Assembly: GCA_052389895.1 (NCBI GenBank)
Contig: JBQTHM010000046.1
Span: 1 to 61,817 of the forward strand
DNA length: 61,817 nucleotides
Reading direction: 5' to 3'
DNA from: CAVVXX01 sp052389895
GTDB lineage: Bacteria > Pseudomonadota > Alphaproteobacteria > Micropepsales > Micropepsaceae
Part shown: positions 15,027 to 22,899 of the stretch, one piece after another
Layout of the letters: every line of letters begins with the position of its first letter
Position numbering within the stretch: the stretch's first letter is position 1
Translations under genes and position numbers: made by a program
The notes under the pieces: generated by a model
The model's database searches: none
What the model was told of the DNA's origin: nothing
Seen by the model: the letters and a program-made list of their open reading frames with translations, nothing else

Positions 15027-15773
15027 ATGAAAGCGCGCCCACCAATCGTCGGCATTCCCTGCGACCACAGGATGATCGGCCAGCATCCCTTTCACGCGGC
15101 CGGGCAGAAATACATCGTGGCGGTGAAGGAAGCCGCGGGGGCGCTGCCCCTGCTCGTTCCGGTGCTGGCCGAGCCGCTTTCGCCTAGCGACATTCTCGAG
15201 GCGGTGGACGGCATTCTGTTCACGGGATCGCCGTCCAATGTCGCCCCCATGCATTACGGCGGCCCCGAAGCCAGGACCGACACGCTGCTGGACGTAAACC
15301 GCGACCGGCTTACGCTTCCGCTCATGCGCGCGGCGGTGGAGCGCGGCGCGCCCATCCTGTGCCTCTGCCGCGGGTTTCAGGAAATGAACGTGGCCTTCGG
15401 CGGCACGTTGTATCAGCACTTGCACGAAATCGAAGGCCGCGAAGATCACCGCGAGGATTATGACGCGCCGCTCGAAGTGCAGTACGGCCCGCGCCACGAC
15501 GTGCACGTCGTGGCCGGCGGAATGCTGTCGCGGCTGGGCGTGCCGGCGGCGTTCAAGGTGAATTCGCTGCATTCGCAGGGCATCGACAAATTGGCGCCGG
15601 CGCTCCGTGCCGAAGCCAAGGCGCCGGACGGCACCATCGAAGCTGCCAGCAAGGACGGCAGCTTTGCCCTGGGCGTGCAGTGGCATCCCGAATGGAAGTT
15701 CTGGGAGAACGCGGTGTCGCGCGCCATTCTTTCCGCCTTTGGCGAGGCCGTCGCCACCCGCGCGAGGAAATAG
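15027..15773 (+). CDS. puuD: Gamma-glutamyl-gamma-aminobutyrate hydrolase family protein
   Basis: A 248-residue class I glutamine amidotransferase-like hydrolase; PuuD frees GABA from gamma-glutamyl-GABA in putrescine breakdown. The nucleophile is C114 in PILCLCRGFQEMNVAFGG, and His and Glu come from ALGVQWHPEWKFW (about 214-226). VNSLHSQGIDKL is the conserved late loop. A putrescine-type aminotransferase follows 175 bp downstream, which supports a polyamine role. The gene is intact. Confidence 0.9.
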   Translation: MKARPPIVGIPCDHRMIGQHPFHAAGQKYIVAVKEAAGALPLLVPVLAEPLSPSDILEAVDGILFTGSPSNVAPMHYGGPEARTDTLLDVNRDRLTLPLMRAAVERGAPILCLCRGFQEMNVAFGGTLYQHLHEIEGREDHREDYDAPLEVQYGPRHDVHVVAGGMLSRLGVPAAFKVNSLHSQGIDKLAPALRAEAKAPDGTIEAASKDGSFALGVQWHPEWKFWENAVSRAILSAFGEAVATRARK

Positions 15774-15948
15774 GAGCACGCGTGACGCACATGCTGCGCC
15801 CTGCTAGTCTCAAACCATGATCCGGAAACGCGCGCTTCTCATACTTTGCGCCCGCATCGGCTTCACGCCGCCTGCGTCTCTCTAGCCGCCGCGCGGCAAC
15901 GCCTGCCATTTCCGTTTTTCCGGTCATAACTCCAATTCGTGACGTGCC

Positions 15949-17334
15949 ATGAACATTAAAGAAACTACGCAGCGGCTTCGCGCGCTCGACGCCGCACACC
16001 ACATTCACCCCTTCACCGATAACGCCGCGCTCAACCGCGAAGGCGTGCGCATCATCACGCATGCCAAGGGCGTCTATCTGTGGGATTCGGAAGGGAACAA
16101 GATCATCGACGGCATGGCCGGGCTGTGGTGCGTGCAGCTCGGCTACGGCAACGAGGAGCTTGCCCGTGCGGGCTGCGAAGCGCTTAAAACGCTTCCCTAT
16201 TACAACAACTTCTTCAAGACCACGAACCCGTGGACGGTGGAGCTGGCCACCAAGCTGGCGCGGCTTCTGCCCAAGGGGCATACGCGCATTCTGTTCGCCA
16301 ATTCGGGGTCCGAAGCGAATGACGGCGCTCTCAAACTCATCCGCTATTACTGGAATCTGCAGGGCAAGCGCGGGAAAAAAATCCATATCTCCCGCGAGTA
16401 TGGCTATCACGGGGTCACCTTCGGGGGCGGCTCGCTTTCCGGCCTCACGCCGATGCACCCGCAATGGGACTTTCCCATCGAGGGATTCGCCAAAGTGCCC
16501 GCGCCCTATTGGTACGGCGCCAAGGCCGCGGGCTATGGCGAGATCGGGCCGGAAGAATTCGGACTGCTGATCGCCAAGAAATTGGAAGAAAAAATCCTCG
16601 AACTCGGGCCCGAACGCGTGGCCTCGTTCTCGGCCGAGCCCGTGCAGGGCGCGGGCGGGCTCATCATCCCGCCGGCGAGTTACTGGCCGGAGGTGCAACG
16701 CATATGCCGCAAATACGACGTGCTGCTGCATGCCGACGAAGTCATTTGCGCCTTTGGGCGGCTGGGCGAATGGACGGGAAGCCACTACTACCGCATCGAG
16801 CCCGACATCATCACCATGGCGAAAGGGATTTCCTCCGGCTATCAGCCCATTTCGGCGGTATCGCTCGGCACGCGCATGGGCGAGGCGATTGCGAACGCCA
16901 ATGAAGAGCTGGTGCACGGCCACACCTATTCGGGCCACCCGATGGCAAGCGCGGTTGCACTGAAGAACCTGGAGATCTTGGAGCGCGACAAGATTCCCGA
17001 GCGGGTGAAGACGCGCATCGGGCCCTATTTGCAGAAACGCCTGGCCGAGACTTTTTCCGATCATCCCCTCGTCGGCGAAGTGCGCGGCGTGGGCCTGCTC
17101 GCGGCAATCGAACTTGTCGCTGACAGAACAGAGCGGCGCTTTTACCCGCGTGACGATGACGTCGGCACGCTTTGCCGCAATTATTGTTTTGACAACGGTC
17201 TCGTCATGCGCGCCGTGCGCGACACCATGGTGTTGTCACCGCCACTTGTGATCAGCGAAGCGGAAATCGACGAAATCATCGCCAAAGCGAAGTACTGCAT
17301 CGACCGCGCGGCAAAAGAGCTGGGGAAAATGTAG
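15949..17334 (+). CDS. spuC: Class III aminotransferase, putrescine/GABA type
   Basis: A 461-residue PLP enzyme of fold type I. LFANSGSEANDGALKLI (about 117-133) binds the phosphate, SREYGYHGVTFGGGSLSG stacks on the cofactor, LLHADEVICAFGRLG carries the aspartate, and K292 in MAKGISSGYQPISAV is the PLP lysine. The N-terminal HPFTDN and the TNPWTVELA segment are typical of SpuC-type putrescine:pyruvate aminotransferases. Beta-alanine or GABA transaminase activity is an alternative. With puuD it forms a small polyamine-catabolism pair. Confidence 0.88.
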   Translation: MNIKETTQRLRALDAAHHIHPFTDNAALNREGVRIITHAKGVYLWDSEGNKIIDGMAGLWCVQLGYGNEELARAGCEALKTLPYYNNFFKTTNPWTVELATKLARLLPKGHTRILFANSGSEANDGALKLIRYYWNLQGKRGKKIHISREYGYHGVTFGGGSLSGLTPMHPQWDFPIEGFAKVPAPYWYGAKAAGYGEIGPEEFGLLIAKKLEEKILELGPERVASFSAEPVQGAGGLIIPPASYWPEVQRICRKYDVLLHADEVICAFGRLGEWTGSHYYRIEPDIITMAKGISSGYQPISAVSLGTRMGEAIANANEELVHGHTYSGHPMASAVALKNLEILERDKIPERVKTRIGPYLQKRLAETFSDHPLVGEVRGVGLLAAIELVADRTERRFYPRDDDVGTLCRNYCFDNGLVMRAVRDTMVLSPPLVISEAEIDEIIAKAKYCIDRAAKELGKM

Positions 17335-17443
17335 GCGGGGGTCTCGTGCAGATTTCGCGCTCTTGTTTTTCACCCAGCGAAATGTTGCGATTCAGCCACT
17401 GTCATTAAATTTTTGTGATTTTTCGGCTTTTGGCAGAAAAAAG

Positions 17444-17472
17444 TTGAAAACTGTGGCTTTCGCGCATAGATT
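17444..17472 (+). promoter_or_regulatory. Promoter of the candidate small RNA
   Basis: TTGAAA (17444-17449), a 17-bp spacer and TAGATT (17467-17472). The preceding 45 bp are AT-rich (including AAATTTTTGTGATTTTTCGG) and could serve as an UP element. The predicted transcript start is near 17479. Confidence 0.7.
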
Positions 17473-17478
17473 CTGAAC

Positions 17479-17625
17479 CTACGTGGACGTAAACAGTCCG
17501 GCCTGCATCGCCCCCCCCGCTCGCAAGCCGGACATTCGTCCCCGATCCGGTACCGGTCATCCCCTCCCGGTACCAGCGCGTAACGGCGCATTTGGCGCCC
17601 GGTCCTCGTGACCGGGCGCTTTTTT
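17479..17625 (+). ncRNA. Candidate trans-acting small RNA with three hairpins
   Basis: A self-contained RNA gene of about 147 nt. Hairpin 1 pairs GTCCGGC (17496-17502) with GCCGGAC (17527-17533) around a 24-nt loop holding eight consecutive C. Hairpin 2 pairs GGTACCGG (17549-17556) with CCGGTACC (17567-17574) around the loop TCATCCCCTC. Hairpin 3 is the terminator. C-rich exposed loops look like anti-Shine-Dalgarno seed regions, as in the alphaproteobacterial alpha-r14, alpha-r15 (AbcR) and CcaF-type RNAs, although I cannot assign it to a family. It lies between spuC and the convergent alkB and overlaps the alkB 3' end antisense. Confidence 0.72.
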
Positions 17626-18237
17626 GTGTGCCGGGCTGACCCTTCTCAGCGTGAGATTGATGCGCCCCCCACCCGGAATGAGCCGCGAGGTGCCCGCCAG
17701 CACGCGATCGACGCCGTGAAAAGCCATGCGTGCGGCCCCGCCGAAGACGAGCACATCGCCCGAAGCCAGCGCTACGCGTTTCGCCCGATCCTTTCTGCGC
17801 AACCCGCCAATGCGGAATTGGGCGGTATCGCCGAGCGAGACGGAAAGCACGGGCACGTCCGCTTCTTCGTCGGCATCGCGATGCAGTCCCATGCGCGCGC
17901 CCTCGCGGTAGAAGTTGACCAGGCAGCATTCGGGTGGGGCTTTGCGGTCCACCAGCTTGTCCCACAACCGGTGAAGTATGAGCGGAATGGCCGGCCAGGG
18001 CTTGCCCGTTTCGGGATGCCGGCTTTCGTAGCGGTAGCCGCGCTCATCCGAGTACCAGCCCAGCGGTCCGAAGTTCGTCATGCGCACGCTGAAAGGGGCA
18101 CCCGATTTCGGCATGCGCGGCGTGTAAAACGGCGCTTCTTTCACGCCCACGTAAATGTCGGTGAGAAGAAGGCACTGTTCCCCCGGCGAGAGTTTCCCCC
18201 TCCAGAGCGTCACACCCGGTGCGATCTCAAGCCTCAT
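17557..18237 (-). CDS. alkB: AlkB-family alpha-ketoglutarate-dependent dioxygenase
   Basis: A 226-residue Fe(II)/2-oxoglutarate enzyme that oxidatively removes alkyl groups from DNA or RNA bases. The iron ligands are visible in GLHRDADEE (HxD, about 118) and AFHGVDRV (His, about 173), and RINLTLRR supplies the 2-oxoglutarate arginine. The family normally ends soon after that motif. Here about 22 extra residues run on through the terminator and hairpin 2 of the opposite-strand small RNA, so the C-terminus looks accidental. Its start overlaps the phosphatase gene upstream by 11 bases. Confidence 0.92.
   Translation of the reverse strand: MRLEIAPGVTLWRGKLSPGEQCLLLTDIYVGVKEAPFYTPRMPKSGAPFSVRMTNFGPLGWYSDERGYRYESRHPETGKPWPAIPLILHRLWDKLVDRKAPPECCLVNFYREGARMGLHRDADEEADVPVLSVSLGDTAQFRIGGLRRKDRAKRVALASGDVLVFGGAARMAFHGVDRVLAGTSRLIPGGGRINLTLRRVSPAHKKAPGHEDRAPNAPLRAGTGRG
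17595..17625 (+). terminator. Strong intrinsic terminator of the small RNA
   Basis: GCGCCCGGTC (17595-17604) and GACCGGGCGC (17610-17619) form a perfect 10-bp stem with loop CTCGT, followed by six T (17620-17625). It lies 260 bp beyond spuC and directly after the small-RNA hairpins. Confidence 0.92.
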
Positions 18238-18841
18238 GTGCCCTTCGCTTCAAACGCTGGATGCCCGCGTGACTGGCGCCCAGGCCGCGCGCTTCGAGCC
18301 AGGAAGCAAATGCTTCGGGCGAATAACGCGTGGCGGCCCAGTCCTTGAGTGGCGCCCCGAGCGCATCCTCAATGGCAAAAACAGGGAATTGCCTGAGCCA
18401 ATTCTGCCTGCTCACAGGAAGATGAAGATAGGGCCAAGCCGCGAACTGGGCGCCGGCTTCCTTGAGCGCGCCCGCGCCTTGCTCATGCAGCACATAAAGA
18501 GCTGCGGCGAAACTGGTGCGGTCTTGTCCCCCGGAACACTTGAGAAGGATGGGCTTCACGGCGCCGGCGAATGCCTCGAATAGCGGGACCACGACCTCGC
18601 GCGGCGGCAATTTGCGCGAGCTCAGCTTCACATCGAAATGGGCGATGCCGAGACGGCCGCATATTTCCTTTTCCCGGCGCCACCAGGAAAAACGTGGATT
18701 GTGCCCGCGCAGATTGATGAGGCTCCTGAAGCCGTGCGCCCGCAGAAACACCGAATAAAAACCGAGATAGGGCTGCGCCGAGCGCGCGACGCCGTCGGCC
18801 ACCCAATGCAGATTGTAAAGCCGGTCGAGAATTCTGCTCAT
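18227..18841 (-). CDS. Tyrosine/dual-specificity phosphatase-like protein
   Basis: A 204-residue phosphatase of the cysteine-based superfamily. The P-loop KCSGGQDRTSFAAALYVL (about 100-117) has the C-x5-R motif, and an upstream GFRSLINLRGHNP (about 37-49) matches the region before the general acid in DSP-like phosphatases of the DUF1111/Siw14 sort. The substrate may be a phosphoprotein or an inositol-type phosphate; the sequence does not decide. It overlaps alkB by 11 bases and is probably cotranscribed with it. Confidence 0.82.
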   Translation of the reverse strand: MSRILDRLYNLHWVADGVARSAQPYLGFYSVFLRAHGFRSLINLRGHNPRFSWWRREKEICGRLGIAHFDVKLSSRKLPPREVVVPLFEAFAGAVKPILLKCSGGQDRTSFAAALYVLHEQGAGALKEAGAQFAAWPYLHLPVSRQNWLRQFPVFAIEDALGAPLKDWAATRYSPEAFASWLEARGLGASHAGIQRLKRRAHEA

Positions 18842-18898
18842 CGCGCTTCGCGGTAGACCGGGCGTCCGGCACTGGCAAGTGCGCTGTGCCGCTCTTGC

Positions 18899-18926
18899 TT
18901 GACTGACGGGGACCCGCGGCTATATT
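18899..18926 (+). promoter_or_regulatory. rplU promoter
   Basis: TTGACT (18899-18904), a 16-bp spacer and TATATT (18921-18926) form a near-consensus housekeeping promoter. The predicted start at about 18933 gives a leader of roughly 50 nt before rplU. Confidence 0.82.
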
Positions 18927-18984
18927 GCCCGCCTTTCCGCAAGGTCTTTGGCCTTCCGGTGCAGGTTTTTCCAGGGATCCCAAG

Positions 18985-19293
18985 ATGTTCGCGGTCATCC
19001 GCACCGGCGGAAAACAATACAAGGTGGCGTCGGGCGATGTTCTCGATGTCGAACGGCTCGAGGGCAAGGAAGGCGCCAAGATCGCGTTCGACGTGCTGAT
19101 GGTCGGCGGCAAGAGTCCGAAATTCGGCAAGCCCGTCGTGCCGGGAGCAACGGTCGCCGCCGAAATCGTGGCGCAGAAGCGCGCGCCCAAGGTTGTCGCC
19201 TTCAAGAAGAAGCGGCGCAAAAATACGCACCGGAAGCGCGGCCATCGTCAGGAACTGACGACGGTGCGCATTACGGGCATCAAGGCAGGCTGA
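18985..19293 (+). CDS. rplU: 50S ribosomal protein L21
   Basis: L21 binds 23S rRNA in the large subunit. The 102-residue protein opens MFAVIRTGGKQYKVASGDVL, the universal L21 start, and contains GATVAAEIVAQKRAPKVVAFKKKRR and HRQELTTVRITGI. The ATG at 18985 is chosen because L21 homologues start there; the frame is open upstream. It is one base from rpmA and begins the rplU-rpmA transcript. Confidence 0.97.
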   Translation: MFAVIRTGGKQYKVASGDVLDVERLEGKEGAKIAFDVLMVGGKSPKFGKPVVPGATVAAEIVAQKRAPKVVAFKKKRRKNTHRKRGHRQELTTVRITGIKAG

Positions 19294-19294
19294 C

Positions 19295-19558
19295 ATGGCA
19301 CACAAAAAAGCTGGCGGTTCATCGCGCAACGGCCGCGACTCGGCGGGCCAGAGACTCGGCGTGAAAGTGTTCGACGGCGAAATCGTGGTGCCCGGAAACA
19401 TTCTGGTGCGCCAGCGCGGCACGCGGCTCCATGCGGGACGAAACGTCTCCATGGGCAAGGATCACACTCTGTTCGCCCGCACCGGCGGCAAGGTCGAATA
19501 CAAGAAGGGATTCAAGCGGCGCACCTATGTGTCGGTGATCCCGGCGGAAAAGACGTAA
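19295..19558 (+). CDS. rpmA: 50S ribosomal protein L27
   Basis: L27 sits at the peptidyl-transferase centre. The 87-residue protein has the conserved N-terminus AHKKAGGSSRNGRDSAGQRL and the IVVPGNILVRQRGTRLHAG core. No N-terminal extension needing cleavage is present. It is followed after about 40 bp by an intrinsic terminator, so the two ribosomal genes form their own unit upstream of the GNAT-obgE genes. Confidence 0.97.
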   Translation: MAHKKAGGSSRNGRDSAGQRLGVKVFDGEIVVPGNILVRQRGTRLHAGRNVSMGKDHTLFARTGGKVEYKKGFKRRTYVSVIPAEKT

Positions 19559-19600
19559 GCGGGGCTAACCGGGCCGCCGCGGATGGGGCCGGCCATGAAT

Positions 19601-19629
19601 AAGGGAGATGGTCCCCCATCTCCCTTTTT
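19601..19629 (+). terminator. Intrinsic terminator after rplU-rpmA
   Basis: AAGGGAGATGG (19601-19611) pairs perfectly with CCATCTCCCTT (19616-19626) around a 4-base loop, and the T-run continues to 19629. It ends 14 bases before the first GNAT start, so partial read-through into the GNAT-obgE genes is likely. Confidence 0.88.
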
Positions 19630-19642
19630 CTTTGGGCGTAAG

Positions 19643-20188
19643 ATGCGCGAAGAACTGGAAAGCGAACGACTGCTGCTGCGCCCGCCGCGCGAGGATGACA
19701 TCAAGGCCTTGGTCGTGCTGGCCAACAATTACGCGGTGACCAAGAACACGATTTCGATGCCCTTTCCATACGGGATCGGAGACGCCCGTAGCTTCCTCCG
19801 CCGCGCGAAAGAGGGGCGCGCGCTGGGTAAGGAATACCAATTCTCCATCATTCGAAAATCGGATCTTGCCTTTATCGGAAGCATCGGCGTGCAGCCCGAG
19901 CGCGAATTTGAAATGGGCTATTGGATCGGCGAGCCGTTCTGGGGCCAGGGTTACGCGACCGAAGCCGCCAGACGCGTGGCGCGCTTCGCCTTCGAGGAGC
20001 TCCGCGCCACGAAGATCAGTGCCAGCTGGTACGACGATAACCCCGCCTCGGGCCGCGTGCTGGAGAAACTCGGCTTCCGGCACGAGAAGGACGAATTGCG
20101 CACCAGCCTCTCGCGCCGGTGCGCGGCGACCTGCCGTTTCATGACGCTCACGCGCGCGGCATTCGCCCGCATGCAGGCCGCATCATGA
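19643..20188 (+). CDS. GNAT-family N-acetyltransferase (RimJ-like)
   Basis: A 181-residue acetyl-CoA-dependent transferase of the Acetyltransf_3 type. ELESERLLLRPPREDD opens the domain, GYWIGEPFWGQGYATEAARRV (split near residues 92-112) carries the pyrophosphate-binding loop, and PASGRVLEKLGFRHEKDE is motif B. The ATG at 19643 is chosen because the domain begins there; an earlier in-frame ATG lies inside the terminator hairpin. A GNAT between rpmA and obgE is common in alphaproteobacteria. The stop overlaps the next start (ATGA). Confidence 0.9.
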   Translation: MREELESERLLLRPPREDDIKALVVLANNYAVTKNTISMPFPYGIGDARSFLRRAKEGRALGKEYQFSIIRKSDLAFIGSIGVQPEREFEMGYWIGEPFWGQGYATEAARRVARFAFEELRATKISASWYDDNPASGRVLEKLGFRHEKDELRTSLSRRCAATCRFMTLTRAAFARMQAAS

Positions 20189-20748
20189 GCAAACTTGTCA
20201 TCCGGCCGCTGACGCCCGATCTGTGGCCGAAACTGGAAGACCTTTTCGGGCCCACGGGAGCCTGTGGGGGATGCTGGTGCATGTACTGGCGCATTGGCAG
20301 CGCCTACAGCAAACTGCCGCGCGCGAAAAACAAGGCTGCCTTCAAGGCTGTCGTGAAAAAGGGGCCGCCGCCCGGCCTGCTCGCGCTGGCGGATGGCGTC
20401 GCGGTCGGCTGGTGTCAGGTGACGCCGCGGGCAGCGCTGCCGCGTCTTGAGCGCGGACGCTTTACACGCGCGGTCGACGACTGGCCCGTTTGGTCCGTCT
20501 CCTGTTTTTATGTGCGCAAGGGATGGCGCGGGAGGGGCGTAATGACGGCACTGATCGACGGCGCGCTGGCCCATGCAAGAAAAAACAAGGCGCCTGCGCT
20601 GGAAGCGTATCCTGTAAAAACGAACGGCGGCAAAAGAAGCAATCCGGTAATGTACACGGGTTCGGCGGACTCATTTGCCAGGGCGGGATTCAAAAGGGTG
20701 GCCGAGCCCGCGCCGCACCGGCCCATCATGCGTTACGCGTTCAGATGA
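20185..20748 (+). CDS. GNAT-family N-acetyltransferase with CGGCWC motif
   Basis: A 187-residue second GNAT, distinct from its neighbour. An N-terminal GACGGCWCMYWRIG (about 23-36) marks a subfamily of unknown substrate, and WPVWSVSCFYVRKGWRGRGV (about 101-120) holds the acetyl-CoA loop. The C-terminus RPIMRYAFR is typical of that group. Start and stop overlap both neighbours by four bases, coupling it to the first GNAT and to obgE. The substrate cannot be predicted. Confidence 0.86.
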   Translation: MSKLVIRPLTPDLWPKLEDLFGPTGACGGCWCMYWRIGSAYSKLPRAKNKAAFKAVVKKGPPPGLLALADGVAVGWCQVTPRAALPRLERGRFTRAVDDWPVWSVSCFYVRKGWRGRGVMTALIDGALAHARKNKAPALEAYPVKTNGGKRSNPVMYTGSADSFARAGFKRVAEPAPHRPIMRYAFR

Positions 20749-21779
20749 AATTCTTCGACCAAGCCAAGATCTATATCCGCTCCGGCAATGGCGGGAACGG
20801 ATGCGTGTCGTTTCGCCGCGAGAAGTTCATCGAATTCGGCGGGCCCGACGGCGGCGACGGCGGCAAGGGGGGCGACGTGCGGGCGGAAGCCGTCGAGAAT
20901 CTCAACACGCTCATCGACTACCGCTACCGGCAGCATTTCACGGCAAAGAATGGCCGTCACGGCATGGGCAAGCAGAGAACGGGCGCAGCTGCCGAAGACA
21001 TCATCATCAAAGTGCCGCTGGGCACGCAGATATTCGAAGAAGACAACGAAACGCTGATTGCCGATCTCGATAAGCCGGGCGAGCGCGCGCTGCTGCTCAA
21101 GGGCGGGCGCGGCGGCCGCGGCAATCTGCATTTCAAGAGCTCGACCAACCGCGCGCCCAGACGCGCAGACCCCGGCGAGCCCGGTGAAGAGAAACCCATT
21201 TGGCTGCGGCTCAAGTTGATCGCCGATGTGGGATTGGTGGGCCTCCCCAACGCCGGCAAGTCTACCTTTCTTGCACGCGTTTCGCAGGCCAAGCCTAAGA
21301 TTGCCGATTACCCCTTCACGACGCTGCATCCGCAACTCGGCGTTGTGCGCGCGGGCGCAACCGATTTCGTGCTCGCCGACCTTCCTGGCCTCATAGAAGG
21401 GGCGCATGAAGGAGCAGGCCTCGGCACGCGGTTCCTTGGCCATACGGAGCGCTGTTCCGTCATCTTGCATCTCGTGGATGGCACGGAATCCGATGTCGCA
21501 AGGAACTACGAAACCGTTCGCCGCGAACTGGAAGACTACGGCCGCGGGCTTCGCGACAAGCAGGAGGTCGTCGCGCTCAACAAGATTGACGCAATCGCAA
21601 ACGGCGAAGTCGCGGCAAAGCGCGAGACGCTGGAAAGAGCCGCGCGAAAACCGGTTTATCTTGTATCCGGCGTTTCCGGCGAAGGCGTGCCCGAACTTCT
21701 CAACGCGCTTGCGCAATTCCTCGAAAAGGAGCGCACGAAACCCGTGCGTCCGGCGCCAACGCGGAGCTGGGCGCCTTGA
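20745..21779 (+). CDS. obgE: GTPase ObgE/CgtA
   Basis: ObgE is an essential GTPase acting in 50S assembly, stringent response and cell-cycle control. The 344-residue protein has the glycine-rich Obg domain (1-158), the GTPase domain with G1 GLPNAGKST (166-174), FTTLHP (G2), DLPGLIEGA (G3), NKID (G4) and the SGVSGEG G5 region. The C-terminal extension is short. It starts in the ATGA of the upstream GNAT and its stop overlaps the TTG start of nadD, so the genes are translationally coupled. The usual proBA pair between obgE and nadD is missing. Confidence 0.96.
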   Translation: MKFFDQAKIYIRSGNGGNGCVSFRREKFIEFGGPDGGDGGKGGDVRAEAVENLNTLIDYRYRQHFTAKNGRHGMGKQRTGAAAEDIIIKVPLGTQIFEEDNETLIADLDKPGERALLLKGGRGGRGNLHFKSSTNRAPRRADPGEPGEEKPIWLRLKLIADVGLVGLPNAGKSTFLARVSQAKPKIADYPFTTLHPQLGVVRAGATDFVLADLPGLIEGAHEGAGLGTRFLGHTERCSVILHLVDGTESDVARNYETVRRELEDYGRGLRDKQEVVALNKIDAIANGEVAAKRETLERAARKPVYLVSGVSGEGVPELLNALAQFLEKERTKPVRPAPTRSWAP

Positions 21780-22435
21780 AGAAAAAAATCCGCCCGCCAG
21801 GGCCGGCGCGGCCTGGCCTGCGCATCGGGCTTCTCGGGGGCTCATTCAATCCCGCCCATGAAGGCCATCTGCACGTGACGCGCGCCGCATTCGACCGCCT
21901 TGGCCTCGATTACGTGTGGTGGCTTGTCAGCCCTAAGAATCCGCTGAAGAAGCGATCCGATCTGGCACCTCTGCAACGGAGACTCGACTACGCCAAGCGT
22001 TTCGCCCGCGACCCGCGCATCAAGGTCAGCGCGATAGAGCGGGAGCTCGACACCCGGTACACGGTTGACACCGTTTGCGCATTGCAGAGGCATTTCCCGC
22101 AAGTGCGCTTCGTCTGGCTGATGGGAAGCGACAACCTGGTCGAGCTGCCCCGCTGGCGGCGCTGGCAGCGCCTGTTTTCGCTTATCCCCATCGCAATCGT
22201 ACCGCGCCCCGCCACGGCGCGCGCAAGCCTGCGTTCCCTGGCTGCACGCCGGTTTGCCAAAGCACGCGTGCCCGAGCGCGAGCTGCCCGCAACCCCGCCG
22301 GCTTGGACCGTTCTCAAGGTGAGCGCGATGCCGGAAAGCGCCACGCGTATCCGGGCCACATCGTCATGGAACGGCAAAAGGCGCCGTGCTATTCTTCGAC
22401 GCAAGAAAGCGAAAGGAGGCCGGCGCCGGGCATGA
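21776..22435 (+). CDS. nadD: Nicotinate-nucleotide adenylyltransferase
   Basis: NadD joins nicotinate mononucleotide and ATP into deamido-NAD. The 219-residue protein has the nucleotidyltransferase motif GLLGGSFNPAHEGHLHV (18-34), WWLVSPKNPLKK (about 45-56), FVWLMGSDNLVELPRWRRW (about 112-130) and the late SATRIRATSS, a variant of SSTxIR. The start is TTG at 21776, overlapping the obgE stop; no better ATG or GTG precedes the conserved part. It lies 55 bp before rsfS. Confidence 0.94.
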   Translation: MKKKIRPPGPARPGLRIGLLGGSFNPAHEGHLHVTRAAFDRLGLDYVWWLVSPKNPLKKRSDLAPLQRRLDYAKRFARDPRIKVSAIERELDTRYTVDTVCALQRHFPQVRFVWLMGSDNLVELPRWRRWQRLFSLIPIAIVPRPATARASLRSLAARRFAKARVPERELPATPPAWTVLKVSAMPESATRIRATSSWNGKRRRAILRRKKAKGGRRRA

Positions 22436-22490
22436 GGAAATCAGGTTCCCAAGCGTTGCGACCGGCGTGCCCTTTCCGAGCCGGAGCAGC

Positions 22491-22889
22491 ATGAAGGAGC
22501 CGACCCTGACAAGCGCTGGTATCCCGCGTAGCAAATTCGAGCCACTGCTCACCCGCATTCTCGCATCCCTCGACCAGGACAAAGCTGAAGACATCGTAAC
22601 GATCGACCTCTTTGGCCGTTCGTCTCTCTGCGACGGGCTTGTCATCGCGTGCGGGCGTTCGCAGCGCCATGTAGCGTCCATCGCCGAAAATCTGGCCGAA
22701 CGCCTGAAGCGTGCCGGCTACGGCGCCCCGCATATGGAGGGCCTCGCCCAGGCGGACTGGGTGCTGGTGGATGCAGGCGATCTAGTGGTCCATATCTTCC
22801 GCCCCGAAGTGCGCGCCTATTACGACCTCGAGGGAATGTGGTCGGTGGACGAACGCAAGCTGCGCCAGCCAGCGGGCGTCGCCGGCTGA
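22491..22889 (+). CDS. rsfS: Ribosome silencing factor RsfS
   Basis: RsfS binds L14 on the 50S subunit and blocks subunit joining when nutrients are low. The 132-residue protein includes LLTRILASLDQDKAEDIVTIDL, ACGRSQRHVASIAENLAERL and WVLVDAGDLVVHIFRPEVRAYYDLEGMW (split), all typical. The ATG at 22491 has GGAG six bases upstream and fits the family start; an upstream frame start at 22386 would add unconserved sequence. It belongs to the nadD-rsfS-rlmH cluster. Confidence 0.95.
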   Translation: MKEPTLTSAGIPRSKFEPLLTRILASLDQDKAEDIVTIDLFGRSSLCDGLVIACGRSQRHVASIAENLAERLKRAGYGAPHMEGLAQADWVLVDAGDLVVHIFRPEVRAYYDLEGMWSVDERKLRQPAGVAG

Positions 22890-22899
22890 CCCCGCCTTC

